From Streptomyces sp. Q6 (lineage in GTDB: Bacteria; Actinomycetota; Actinomycetes; Streptomycetales; Streptomycetaceae), in the NCBI RefSeq assembly GCF_036967205.1, contig NZ_CP146022.1, forward strand, positions 1,674,001 to 1,738,000: 64,000 bases of DNA. The letters are read 5' to 3'. Shown one piece after another: positions 48,960-56,199 of this stretch (the first letter of the stretch is position 1; each line of letters starts with the position of its first letter). The position numbers were made by a program, and so were the translations under genes. The notes beneath the pieces were generated by a model, which saw nothing but the letters and a program-made list of their open reading frames with translations, made no database searches and was not told the DNA's origin.

Positions 48960-49351
48960 GCCCCCGACTCTACGAGGCGCGCCTCCAGCGCGGCGGCGTC
49001 CGCCAGGAACCACAGCGCGCGGCCGCGGTTGCTCTCCCGTACGAAGTCGCGCAGTGCCGTGCCGGCGGCGGTCTCGGCGGTGATGTCGCCGAGAACGGCA
49101 AGACCCATACGGTAGTTGACGAACTTCTGCGCGACGTCCCCGGCGACGCGGGTGCGCAGCCGGAAGAACTCCTCGCCGCAGCGCTCGGCGGGGACGGCGA
49201 CCCAGGCGGCGCCCTGATATCCGGCGTCGCCGATGAGGTCGAGCGCGGCCCGCTCGCTGTCCAGTTTCGGCCCGTGGGACGAGCAGAACAGGACGGGCAC
49301 GCCCGCCAACTCCTTGAGCTCGACGGTGGGTTCGGGTTCGGTGCCGGTCAT
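48956..49351 (-). CDS. DUF4180-family protein
   Basis: This is a 131-residue cytoplasmic protein. The C-terminal part carries the DUF4180 pattern (KFVNYRMGLAVLGDIT and ALRDFVRESNRGRALWFLAD). Function is unknown. It overlaps the HTH gene upstream by 4 bp and the Imm49-like gene downstream by 4 bp, so all three proteins are translationally coupled and probably act together. Confidence 0.85.
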   Translation of the reverse strand: MTGTEPEPTVELKELAGVPVLFCSSHGPKLDSERAALDLIGDAGYQGAAWVAVPAERCGEEFFRLRTRVAGDVAQKFVNYRMGLAVLGDITAETAAGTALRDFVRESNRGRALWFLADAAALEARLVESGA

Positions 49352-49779
49352 CGGGTGTCCTTCACGAGCGTGTCGACGATTCTCAGGAGTTCGGCGGCCT
49401 CGGCGAGCCCGCCGAGCACGATGATCTTCAGCACGGCGCGGTGCTCGTCGTAGACGCTCTCGACGCGCAACGGGCCGCCGGCGCGCCCGCCACTGGTGCT
49501 GTTCGCGGTGGCGACGACCGTGTTGGCGAGCCGCATCGCGGCCTGCGGGTCCACTCCGTCGACCTGGACGATGACGGACACCTCGGCGTGCGGGCCGCCG
49601 CTCGCGCCGGGAGCGTCCGGCGTGCCGGTGAAGGCGGCGAGGTCCTCGCGCGTGACGCGGTACCGGCGGCCGACCTGGGCGGCCTTGAGGCGGCCGTCGC
49701 GGACGTAGCCGCGGACCGTGCGCACGTGCAGGCCGAGCAGATCGGCGACCTGGTCGAGGGAGTAGTACTGCTGATTCAC
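49348..49779 (-). CDS. BldC/excisionase-like HTH regulator with C-terminal partner domain
   Basis: This 143-residue protein starts at GTG 49779. ATG codons at 49797 and 49800 are alternatives, but the operator-like repeats cover that region. Residues 5-55 are a MerR-type minimal helix-turn-helix (YYSLDQVADLLGLHVRTVRGYVRDGRLKAAQVGRRYRVTREDLAAF), as in BldC and phage excisionases. Residues 70-140 are an alpha/beta domain (VSVIVQVDGVDPQAAMRLANTVVA) I cannot name. It is first in the HTH-DUF4180-Imm49 operon and probably binds the phased repeats upstream. Confidence 0.85.
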   Translation of the reverse strand: MNQQYYSLDQVADLLGLHVRTVRGYVRDGRLKAAQVGRRYRVTREDLAAFTGTPDAPGASGGPHAEVSVIVQVDGVDPQAAMRLANTVVATANSTSGGRAGGPLRVESVYDEHRAVLKIIVLGGLAEAAELLRIVDTLVKDTR

Positions 49780-49780
49780 T

Positions 49781-49825
49781 CCCTCAACATACCTCATCAT
49801 CCCTCGTTTACCCTCGTGGAGCCTC
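49781..49825. promoter_or_regulatory. Five CCTC(A/G) repeats at exact 10-bp pitch
   Basis: The decamers beginning at 49781, 49791, 49801, 49811 and 49821 read CCCTCAACAT, ACCTCATCAT, CCCTCGTTTA, CCCTCGTGGA and GCCTCATCGA, all with nCCTC(A/G) at the same phase. They end immediately upstream of the HTH gene's GTG start. Same-face direct repeats are what head-to-tail BldC-type proteins bind, so this is the likely operator. Confidence 0.65.
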
Positions 49826-49857
49826 ATCGAGGGAGTGTCAAGGAGTCTCACGCCCCT

Positions 49858-50370
49858 TCAGGGCCTGATCACGTCCGTCTCGATGGAGAGCTTGAACTCG
49901 GCCAGCATGATCGGCACGGCGAGCTTCGTGTCACCGGAGCGGGCCGCGATCTTCAGGCCGACCGGGGTGCCCGGGTGCACGAACATCTGCCAGGTGTAGG
50001 CGCGGTACTGGGCGCCGCCGGTGGCCGCGGTGTCCGTGGTCGCGGTCGAGTCGTAGCCCGTGGAGAGGTCGAGCGGGTCGCGCACGAAGCGGGCGCGGTA
50101 CTCGGTGGCCCGGCTGTCGGCCTTCCAGAAGACCAGCGCGGACAGGGTGCCCCAGCCGTGGTGGCTGGGCCAGATCAGACCGGAGCGGGCGTCGGGGTAC
50201 TTGGACGCACCGCCGCCGCCGGCCGGGTCGTGCATCTTCCACGGGTCGTACGACTCCTCGGCGGCCGCGTACGGGAACCGCACGAGGTGGTAGCCGTCGC
50301 TGTCGTACCTGATGGCCTGGGCACCCGAGCGGGCGGCCTCGTACTTCAGTGAGGTGATCGCGAGTGGCAT
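49858..50370 (-). CDS. Hypothetical protein (170 aa)
   Basis: I do not recognise the family. It starts at the ATG at 50370 and is rich in aromatic residues and beta-strand pattern (YHLVRFPYAAAEESYDPW, TEYRARFVRDPL, QYRAYTWQMFVHPGTPVGLKIAAR). It has no signal peptide or membrane segment. A single compact beta-sandwich is plausible. The open frame extends to 50988 antisense to the next gene and is not used there. It ends 8 bp from base 49850, after the HTH promoter region. Confidence 0.7.
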   Translation of the reverse strand: MPLAITSLKYEAARSGAQAIRYDSDGYHLVRFPYAAAEESYDPWKMHDPAGGGGASKYPDARSGLIWPSHHGWGTLSALVFWKADSRATEYRARFVRDPLDLSTGYDSTATTDTAATGGAQYRAYTWQMFVHPGTPVGLKIAARSGDTKLAVPIMLAEFKLSIETDVIRP

Positions 50371-50427
50371 TTGAGCGGCTCCCCCGTGCTGCTGCCGTTG
50401 TCGGTGCCGGGTGGCACCATCGCGTAC

Positions 50428-51159
50428 ATGGTCTTCGTGCAGGTGTGTCCGAACGGCGCTCGGGGCGCGGCCGACGGCGCGGTCGTGCCGCTCTCCCCCG
50501 GCGCGCTGGCCGATGCCGTCGCGGCGGCGGTGGCGGCCGGTGCGTCGGATGTGCATGTTCACCCCAAGTCCCCTTGTGGACAAGACACGTTGTCGCCCCG
50601 TTCGGTTGCGGCGACGCTGGAGGCGGTCCGGGCGCGGGCGGCGGTCCCGGTGGGGGTGACGACGGGCGCGTGGGCCGAGCCGGATCCGGCGGCGCGGGTG
50701 GCGCGCATCCGGTCGTGGACGGTGCTGCCGGACCACGCGTCGGTGAACTGGCACGAGGAGGGCGCGGAGGCCGTCGCGGCGGCGCTGCTCGATCGCGGTG
50801 TCGGCGTCGAGGCGGGCCTGTGGTCCGGCACGGACGGTCCCGACCGGTTCGCCGCGTCGCCGCTGGCGCCCCGGGTGCTGCGTGTGCTGGCCGAAGTCAT
50901 GGACACGGCCCCGGAGTCGGCCGAGGCCACGGCCCTGACGCTCCTGGGCTCGATCGGCACCGCACACGGCAGACCGGTCCTGCTGCACGGCATGGACGGC
51001 GGGACCTGGCCGGTGCTGGACCTCGCGGCCCGCCTCGGTCTCGCGACACGGGTCGGCCTGGAGGACACCCTGCTGCTGCCGGACGGCGATCGGGCGGACG
51101 GGAACGCTCAGTTGGTGACGGCGGCCCTGGCCCGGTACGGAGCGGCCCCGGGTGCGTGA
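50428..51159 (+). CDS. BKACE-family (DUF849) beta-keto acid cleavage enzyme
   Basis: The family condenses a beta-keto acid with acetyl-CoA, releasing acetoacetate and a new CoA ester; the type enzyme is 3-keto-5-aminohexanoate cleavage enzyme. From the ATG at 50428 it has 243 residues, shorter than the usual 270-310. The zinc-binding His pair is HVHP (residues 44-47 region) in GASDVHVHPKSPCGQDTL. NWHEEGAEAVAAALLDRGVGVEAGLW and LLHGMDG follow. The substrate class is unknown. Confidence 0.85.
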   Translation: MVFVQVCPNGARGAADGAVVPLSPGALADAVAAAVAAGASDVHVHPKSPCGQDTLSPRSVAATLEAVRARAAVPVGVTTGAWAEPDPAARVARIRSWTVLPDHASVNWHEEGAEAVAAALLDRGVGVEAGLWSGTDGPDRFAASPLAPRVLRVLAEVMDTAPESAEATALTLLGSIGTAHGRPVLLHGMDGGTWPVLDLAARLGLATRVGLEDTLLLPDGDRADGNAQLVTAALARYGAAPGA

Positions 51160-51181
51160 CCCGCGCGTGCGGGACGGGCGC

Positions 51182-51655
51182 TCACGACGCCGTGCCGTCC
51201 CTGCGCTCCGCCAACAGCCGTGATCCGGTGAGGCGTTCGCCGAAGACGTCGTCCGGGTTGGAGAGCACGCAGTTCTCCAGGGAGAGGCAGCCGCAGCCGA
51301 TGCAGTCGGTGAGGTGGTCGCGCAGCCGGTTCAACTGCCGGATCCGCTCGTCGAGTTCGGACTGCCATGCGGCCGAGAGGTGCGCCCAGTCCTCGCGGGT
51401 CGGGGTGCGCTCCTCGGGGAGCCGGGCCAGCGCGTCGCGGATCGTCGCGAGCGGGATGCCGACGCGCTGCGCGGCGCGGATGAACGCGACGCGGCGCAGG
51501 GTGTCGCGGTGGTAGCGGCGCTGGTTGCCGGAGGTGCGGCGGCTGGTGATCAGACCCTTGGACTCGTAGAAGTGCAGGGCGGACACGGCGGCTCCGCTGC
51601 GCGCCGCCACCTGGCCGACGGTGAGCTCGTGGATCTTCTCCGGAATCTGAGGCAC
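51182..51655 (-). CDS. soxR: Redox-sensitive transcriptional activator SoxR
   Basis: SoxR is a 157-residue MerR-family homodimer with a [2Fe-2S] cluster. The N-terminal helix-turn-helix (residues about 13-60: [38 protein letters not shown]) and the cluster motif C-x2-C-x-C-x5-C ([12 protein letters not shown]) are intact. In Streptomyces SoxR responds to redox-active metabolites rather than general oxidative stress. It converges on the BKACE gene; no dedicated SoxR box was identified by eye. Confidence 0.95.
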   Translation of the reverse strand: MPQIPEKIHELTVGQVAARSGAAVSALHFYESKGLITSRRTSGNQRRYHRDTLRRVAFIRAAQRVGIPLATIRDALARLPEERTPTREDWAHLSAAWQSELDERIRQLNRLRDHLTDCIGCGCLSLENCVLSNPDDVFGERLTGSRLLAERRDGTAS

Positions 51656-51706
51656 CCGGCCGAGCCTAGTCGCCGGGCGGGTGCGTTGTTAGCATGCTCC
51701 GAGGAC

Positions 51707-51721
51707 TGAGCAAGCGCTTAG
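51707..51721. promoter_or_regulatory. TGAGCAAGCGCTTAG motif upstream of the MaoC gene
   Basis: This motif lies 27 bp before the MaoC start. It differs at one base from TGAGCGAGCGCTTAG at 52906-52920, upstream of the convergent TetR gene. The centre AAGCGCTT is palindromic. It is a probable shared TetR operator. Confidence 0.55.
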
Positions 51722-51747
51722 ACAACGGACACGGAAGGCTACTCACC

Positions 51748-52209
51748 ATGGCGGAGCCGCGGGTTTTCAAGGACGTCGACGAGCTGAAGGGCGCCGTGGG
51801 CGAGCAGCTCGGCTACAGCGACTGGGTCGAGATCGAGCAGGAGCGGGTCGACCGGTTCGCCGAGGCCACCGGCGACCACCAGTGGATCCACGTCGACCCG
51901 GAGCGCGCGAAGGAGGGCCCGTTCGGCACGACCATCGCCCACGGCTACCTGACGCTGTCCCTGCTGCCCCTGTTCGGCCCGCAGCTGCTCTCCGTCGAGG
52001 GCGTGAAGATGGGCGTCAACTACGGCACGAACAAGGTGCGCTTCCCCGCCCCGGTACCGGTCGGCTCGCGGCTGCGCGCCACCGCGACGATCACGTCCGT
52101 GGACGACGTGCCGGGCGGCGTCCAGCTCTCCGTCGCGTTCACCGTGGAGCGTGACGGCGGCGACAAGCCGGTGTGCGTCGCCGAGTCGGTGTCGCGGTAC
52201 TACCTGTAG
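51748..52209 (+). CDS. MaoC-type dehydratase / (R)-enoyl-CoA hydratase
   Basis: This 153-residue hot-dog-fold protein carries the hydratase motif FAEATGDHQWIHVDPERA (catalytic Asp and His) and FGTTIAHGYLTLSLLP. The enzyme hydrates trans-2-enoyl-CoA. The ATG at 51748 has GGAAGG upstream; the frame opens earlier at 51694. It converges on a TetR gene that shares an operator motif with it. Confidence 0.93.
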   Translation: MAEPRVFKDVDELKGAVGEQLGYSDWVEIEQERVDRFAEATGDHQWIHVDPERAKEGPFGTTIAHGYLTLSLLPLFGPQLLSVEGVKMGVNYGTNKVRFPAPVPVGSRLRATATITSVDDVPGGVQLSVAFTVERDGGDKPVCVAESVSRYYL

Positions 52210-52211
52210 CC

Positions 52212-52853
52212 CTACCGGGGAGCGCGCGCTCCCACCATCCTGAGGACGAGGTCGGCGTAGAACGCGCCGACCTCGTCGGGCGTCCGGCGGCCCTGCGGGT
52301 TGAACCAGCGGGCCACGTCGATGCACAGGGAGAGGATCGCGACGGTGGTGCCGGGCTCGTCCGGGACGTCGAACTCCCCCGCCTTCACCCCGTCATCGAT
52401 GATCTCGCGGACCGCGGCGTCGCTCTGCCGGCGCAGGTCCATGATGACCGGCCGGTGGTCCTCGCCGAGCGACTCCAGCTCGTACTGGACGACGCGCGCG
52501 GTCGTGTGGTGCCCCGCGTGCCAGCGGACGAAGCAGCGGACGGCCTCCGTGAGGCGGTCCGCCGCCGTGCCCTCGGCCTCGACCGCGTGGCGCAGGATCC
52601 GCAGCGCCTTCTCGTGGCCGATGCGGCTGATCCGGAGGAGGAGCTCCTCCTTGGTCTTGTAGTGGATGTAGAGCGCGGCCGGGCTCATCCCGGCCCGGCT
52701 CGCGATGTCGCGCGTCGTGGTGGCGTGATAGCCGCGCTCGGCGAACGCCTCGACCGCGGCGACCAGCAGGCGCCGGGCCGCGTCGGGGTTGACCTCGGCC
52801 CACGGCATCTCGTCCGTGACCTGGAGGTCCTCGACCCGCTCATCCTGCGACAT
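52212..52853 (-). CDS. TetR-family transcriptional regulator
   Basis: This 213-residue repressor has an N-terminal helix-turn-helix (RLLVAAVEAFAERGYHATTTRDIASRAGMSPAALYIHYKTKEELL), followed by a helical ligand domain of the fatty-acid-linked type. The start is uncertain: the frame opens at 52889 and a GTG at 52865 is also possible; 52853 is chosen as the first ATG near the domain. Its operator candidate at 52906-52920 is shared with the MaoC promoter, so it probably controls both. Confidence 0.9.
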   Translation of the reverse strand: MSQDERVEDLQVTDEMPWAEVNPDAARRLLVAAVEAFAERGYHATTTRDIASRAGMSPAALYIHYKTKEELLLRISRIGHEKALRILRHAVEAEGTAADRLTEAVRCFVRWHAGHHTTARVVQYELESLGEDHRPVIMDLRRQSDAAVREIIDDGVKAGEFDVPDEPGTTVAILSLCIDVARWFNPQGRRTPDEVGAFYADLVLRMVGARAPR

Positions 52854-52873
52854 CGCTGCGCTCACATCCTCAC

Positions 52874-52889
52874 GTGGGGCTGGCCCCAC
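52874..52889. promoter_or_regulatory. Perfect 7-2-7 palindrome in the TetR leader
   Basis: GTGGGGC-TG-GCCCCAC lies between the TetR start and the TGAGCGAGCGCTTAG motif. It could be a second operator or an mRNA hairpin. Confidence 0.35.
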
Positions 52890-52905
52890 ACCATACCCTC
52901 CGGGG

Positions 52906-52920
52906 TGAGCGAGCGCTTAG
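52906..52920. promoter_or_regulatory. TGAGCGAGCGCTTAG motif upstream of the TetR gene
   Basis: 14 of 15 bases match the motif at 51707-51721. It is the expected position for TetR autoregulation. Confidence 0.55.
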
Positions 52921-52937
52921 AGCGTTCTCCGGCCGGA

Positions 52938-53228
52938 CTAGACCACCGGCTTGAAGGGGTCGTGCTCCGCGAGGATCTTCTCCAGCCGGGCCTGGTCCAC
53001 CCGGCTCACGATCTGGCCGGCCTCCTGGCGGTCGCGGATGACCTTGGCCAGGGTGAAGGCGGAGGTCGTGAGGTAGAGGACGGCGATCGCCAGGAAGGCC
53101 CGGATCCAGCCGCTGACGTCGAGGCTGTAGATGCCGATCGCCGTCGCGGCGAGAGCGACGACGAAGGACGCGAGGGCCTGTCCGTAGAAGGCCGTGGTGT
53201 TCTGCTGCTTGACCGGTGTCTCACTCAT
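52938..53228 (-). CDS. YiaA/YiaB-family inner-membrane protein
   Basis: This small membrane protein of 96 residues has two helices (ALASFVVALAATAIGIYSLD and IRAFLAIAVLYLTTSAFTLAKVIRDR), matching YiaA/YiaB. The ATG at 53228 is taken; one at 53240 directly abuts a hairpin. Function is unknown. Confidence 0.88.
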   Translation of the reverse strand: MSETPVKQQNTTAFYGQALASFVVALAATAIGIYSLDVSGWIRAFLAIAVLYLTTSAFTLAKVIRDRQEAGQIVSRVDQARLEKILAEHDPFKPVV

Positions 53229-53240
53229 GCCGGACAGCAT

Positions 53241-53272
53241 GGAGCGGATGTGGCCGCAGTCACATCCGCTCC
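53241..53272 (-). terminator. 12-bp perfect hairpin between ACAD and YiaA genes
   Basis: GGAGCGGATGTG (53241-53252) and CACATCCGCTCC (53261-53272) form a perfect stem with an 8-nt loop, 28 bp after the ACAD stop and touching the first possible ATG of the YiaA gene. It may terminate ACAD or control YiaA translation. Confidence 0.5.
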
Positions 53273-53299
53273 GCTACCTAGGTACGTACTCAGAAGCGC

Positions 53300-54451
53300 T
53301 CAGAACGCCGATACGCCGGTCAGCGCGCGGCCGATGATGAGCTTCTGGATCTGGCTCGTGCCCTCGTACAGCGTCATGACGCGGGCGTCGCGCAGCAGCT
53401 TGCCGACGGGGTACTCGTCGATGTAGCCGTAGCCGCCGAAGACCTGGAGGGCGTTGTTGGCGCAGCGCACGGCGGCCTCCGACGCGAACAGCTTCGCCTT
53501 CGAGGCGGCGGTGGCGAAGTCCTCGCCGCGGTCGATGAGGTCGGCGACGCGCCAGGTCAGCAGGCGCGCGGCGTCCACATCCAGGGCGATGTCACTGATC
53601 AGCTCCTGGACGAGCTGGTACGAGGCGATGGACTTGCCGAACTGCTCGCGCTCGCCCGCGTAGCCGACCGCGGCGTCGAGCGCGGCCTGGGCGATGCCGA
53701 CACAGCCGGCCGCGACGGACATCCGGCCCTTGGCGAGCGCGGACATCGCGATCGAGAAGCCCTTGCCCTCCTGGCCGAGCATCGCGGAGGCGGGCACGCG
53801 CACGTCCTCCAGGAAGAGTTCGGCGGTGGCCTGGCCGCGCAGGCCGAGCTTGCCGTGGATGGTGCGGCGGGTCAGGCCGGGGGTGTCGGTGGGGACCAGG
53901 AAGGCGGAGACACCCTTGTGCCCGGGGGCGTCCGTGGAGCGGGCGAAGAGGAGGACGACGTCGGCCCAGGTGCCGTTGGTGATGAACATCTTGGAGCCGT
54001 TGATGACGTAGTCGTCGCCGTCACGGACCGCCCTGGTCGTCAGATTGCCCGCGTCGGAGCCGGTGCCGGGCTCGGTCAGGCCGAAGCAGCCGAGGGCGTC
54101 GCCGGACGTCAGGGCGGGCAGCCACCGCCGCTTCTGCTCCTCGGTCCCGTACGACTGGATCGTCTTGGTGACCAGCCCGAGGGATACGGAGACGATGCCG
54201 CGCACGGACGAGTCGCCGCGGCCCAGCTCCTCCGTGACCAGGCAGTACGCGAGGTGGTCACCGCCGGAGCCGCCGTACTCCTCGTCGATGGTCAGGCCGA
54301 GGAAGCCGACCTCGGCGAGCTTCTTGACGAGGGAGCGGTCGACTTCCTCGGCGCGGTCCCACGCCACCACGTTCGGCGCGATCTCGCGGTCCACGAAGTC
54401 CTTGGCGAGCTGACGGACGGCCGTCTGCTCCTCGCTCAGCTCCAGATTCAT
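53300..54451 (-). CDS. Acyl-CoA dehydrogenase
   Basis: This is a 383-residue FAD enzyme. The ACAD signatures are GCFGLTEPGTGSDAGNL and QVFGGYGYIDEYPVGKLLRDARVMTLYEGTSQIQKLIIGRAL. The catalytic Glu is in YEGTSQIQ, typical of short/medium-chain and branched-chain enzymes. It is divergent from a TetR gene, with a TAGCACTGCTA operator candidate in between. Exact chain-length preference is unknown. Confidence 0.95.
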   Translation of the reverse strand: MNLELSEEQTAVRQLAKDFVDREIAPNVVAWDRAEEVDRSLVKKLAEVGFLGLTIDEEYGGSGGDHLAYCLVTEELGRGDSSVRGIVSVSLGLVTKTIQSYGTEEQKRRWLPALTSGDALGCFGLTEPGTGSDAGNLTTRAVRDGDDYVINGSKMFITNGTWADVVLLFARSTDAPGHKGVSAFLVPTDTPGLTRRTIHGKLGLRGQATAELFLEDVRVPASAMLGQEGKGFSIAMSALAKGRMSVAAGCVGIAQAALDAAVGYAGEREQFGKSIASYQLVQELISDIALDVDAARLLTWRVADLIDRGEDFATAASKAKLFASEAAVRCANNALQVFGGYGYIDEYPVGKLLRDARVMTLYEGTSQIQKLIIGRALTGVSAF

Positions 54452-54490
54452 GGACGACTCCCCAGACTTGCGCGGCAGGTGCCTTTAAAT

Positions 54491-54508
54491 TAGCACTGCT
54501 AGTTTTTG
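54491..54508. promoter_or_regulatory. TetR operator candidate between ACAD and tetR
   Basis: TAGCACTGCTA is palindromic except at the centre and is followed by GTTTTTGG. A closely similar sequence is found at 59871-59888 upstream of the aldehyde dehydrogenase gene. Confidence 0.55.
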
Positions 54509-54532
54509 GCTGACAGCCCTACTATGTGCCGC

Positions 54533-55195
54533 ATGGCCCGACCGCGCAAGCCCCTCCTGAGCACCGACCGCATCGTCGACGCGGCGCGCGCCCTCGTCGA
54601 CGCGGAGGGCCTCGCGGCGCTCTCGACGCGGCGGCTCGCGGCCGAGCTCGGGGTCAGCGGGCCCTCCCTCTACAACCACTTCCGCACCAAGGACCAGATC
54701 CTGGAGGCGGTCGCGGACTCGGTGAGCGCGCAGGTCGACCTGTCGATGTTCGACGCGCCCGCGGACGGCGCCGGGCGGGACTGGCGGACCGCGCTGCACG
54801 ACTGGGCCGTCTCCTACCGGGCGGCGCTGCGCGAGCACCCGAACATCGTGCCGGTGCTCGCGCGCGGGCCGGGCCGCCGTCCGGCCGGTCTGCGGCTCGC
54901 GGACGCGGTGTTCGGGGCGATGGTCGACGCGGGGTGGCCGCCCGCGCAGGCGACCTCGATCGGCGCGCTGATGCGGTACTTCGTGATGGGGTCCGCGATC
55001 GGGTCGTTCGCGGGCGGGTTCGTGGACGACGAGACGGCGTACGACCCCGCGGACTATCCGCACCTCGGGCAGGCGCATCTGCTCGCCGAGCGGCAGGACG
55101 CCGTGGACGAGCGGGCCTTCGAGACGGGGCTCGCCGCGCTGCTCGACGGGCTCGCGGTGCAGTTCGCGCAACTGCCCGCGGCGGCCTCGCACTGA
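54533..55195 (+). CDS. TetR-family transcriptional regulator
   Basis: This 220-residue repressor has an N-terminal helix-turn-helix (RIVDAARALVDAEGLAALSTRRLAAELGVSGPSLYNHFRTKDQILEAV) and a C-terminal domain of the tetracycline-repressor-like type. The ATG at 54533 fits the domain; 54524 and a TTG at 54506 are possible. There is little leader, so the mRNA may be leaderless. It is divergent from ACAD and probably represses it and itself. Confidence 0.92.
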   Translation: MARPRKPLLSTDRIVDAARALVDAEGLAALSTRRLAAELGVSGPSLYNHFRTKDQILEAVADSVSAQVDLSMFDAPADGAGRDWRTALHDWAVSYRAALREHPNIVPVLARGPGRRPAGLRLADAVFGAMVDAGWPPAQATSIGALMRYFVMGSAIGSFAGGFVDDETAYDPADYPHLGQAHLLAERQDAVDERAFETGLAALLDGLAVQFAQLPAAASH

Positions 55196-55262
55196 GCCGT
55201 GCGCTGATCCTCGCGGTCACCTTTCGGTGTGTGCCGAACTGTGCCGGGCGCATCCTTGAGGC

Positions 55263-55973
55263 ATGGCTGCTTCCCAGGAACCCGGCGCCCCGCGGCTCGC
55301 CGCGCTCGCCTCACTGATCGCCGACGAGACCCGGGCCGCGTGTCTGCTCGCGCTGCTCGACGGGCGGGCCTGGACGGCGGGTGAGCTGGCGCGGCACGCG
55401 GGCGTGGCCCCGTCCACCGCGAGCGAGCACCTCGGCAAGCTGGTCGCGGGCGGGCTGCTCGCACAGGAGCGACAGGGCAGGCACCGCTATGTGCGGCTCG
55501 CGGACGCGCAGGTCGCACAGCTCGTCGAGAGCCTCGCCGGATACGCCGTGCCCGGCGGCGGGGAGCGCCCGCGCACGCTGCGGGCGTCGTCGGCACGGGA
55601 CGCCATGGCGCGCGGGCGGACCTGCTACGACCATCTGGCGGGGCGGCTCGGGATCGCGGTGGCCGACGGGATGGCGGAGCGGGGGCTGCTGCGCGTCGAG
55701 ACGGGGTTCTCGCTGACCGACGCGGGGCTGGCGTGGTTCCGCGCGCTCGGGGCGCCGCTGGATCCCGCGTCCGGCGGGCGGCGGCCGCTGGTCCGGGGCT
55801 GTCTGGACTGGACGGAGCGGCGCCATCACCTGGCGGGGGTGGCCGGGGCGGTCCTGTGCCGCCACGCGTTCGACTCCGGCTGGGTGGAGCGGATCGGGTC
55901 GGAACGGGCGGTTCGGGTGACGGGGGTCGGGGCGGGGGTTCTGGGGGCGGAGCTGGGGGTGCGGGTGCCGTGA
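55263..55973 (+). CDS. ArsR-family winged-helix regulator
   Basis: This 236-residue DNA-binding protein has an N-terminal winged helix (residues about 10-85: LDGRAWTAGELARHAGVAPSTASEHLGKLVAGGLL, wing ERQGRHRYVRLAD). The C-terminal domain has Cys and His residues (TCYDHLAGRLG, CLDWTERRHHLAG, CRHAFDSGW). It does not show the classical CVCDL metal site, so the signal may not be a metal. The group includes regulators of this longer type with unknown ligand. Confidence 0.9.
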   Translation: MAASQEPGAPRLAALASLIADETRAACLLALLDGRAWTAGELARHAGVAPSTASEHLGKLVAGGLLAQERQGRHRYVRLADAQVAQLVESLAGYAVPGGGERPRTLRASSARDAMARGRTCYDHLAGRLGIAVADGMAERGLLRVETGFSLTDAGLAWFRALGAPLDPASGGRRPLVRGCLDWTERRHHLAGVAGAVLCRHAFDSGWVERIGSERAVRVTGVGAGVLGAELGVRVP

Positions 55974-56028
55974 TGAGGGGTCGCCGCGGGCGGCGCCGAA
56001 GGTGCGACGCCGCCTGCCGTGGCCGTCT

Positions 56029-56075
56029 CGGGGCTCTGCCCCGGACCCCGCTCCTCAATCGCCGGAGGGGCTTGA
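56029..56075. repeat. Streptomyces-type intergenic repeat (GC-rich, hairpin-bearing)
   Basis: CGGGGCTCTGCCCCGG begins it, and CTCCTCAATCGCCGGAGGGG follows. I recognise this kind of sequence as a dispersed repeat found after many Streptomyces genes. It may assist termination after the ArsR gene. Confidence 0.5.
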
Positions 56076-56076
56076 A

Positions 56077-56199
56077 ATGCTGGAGCGGCTCAAGATGTCG
56101 GAGCGGCTTGAGATGGCGGAGCAGCTTGGAGGTTGGAGCAGCTCGAGATGGCGGAGCGGCTTGAAGGTTGGAGCGGCTTCAAGCTTGGAGCGGCTTCAA
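56077..56199. repeat. Seven tandem 17-18-bp repeats, consensus GGAGCGGCTTGAA
   Basis: Units start at 56077, 56095, 56113, 56131, 56148, 56166 and 56183, each containing GGAGCRGCTYNA. The core resembles the GGAGGGGCTTGAA end of the preceding intergenic repeat, so it may have arisen by expansion of that sequence. The last unit contains the stop codon of the VOC gene. Confidence 0.8.

Noticed and set aside
47232-49779. Imm49-like gene as immunity partner of the RHS toxin at the window start
   Set aside because: They are 45 kb apart and separated by many unrelated operons; nothing in the sequence links them beyond general family roles.
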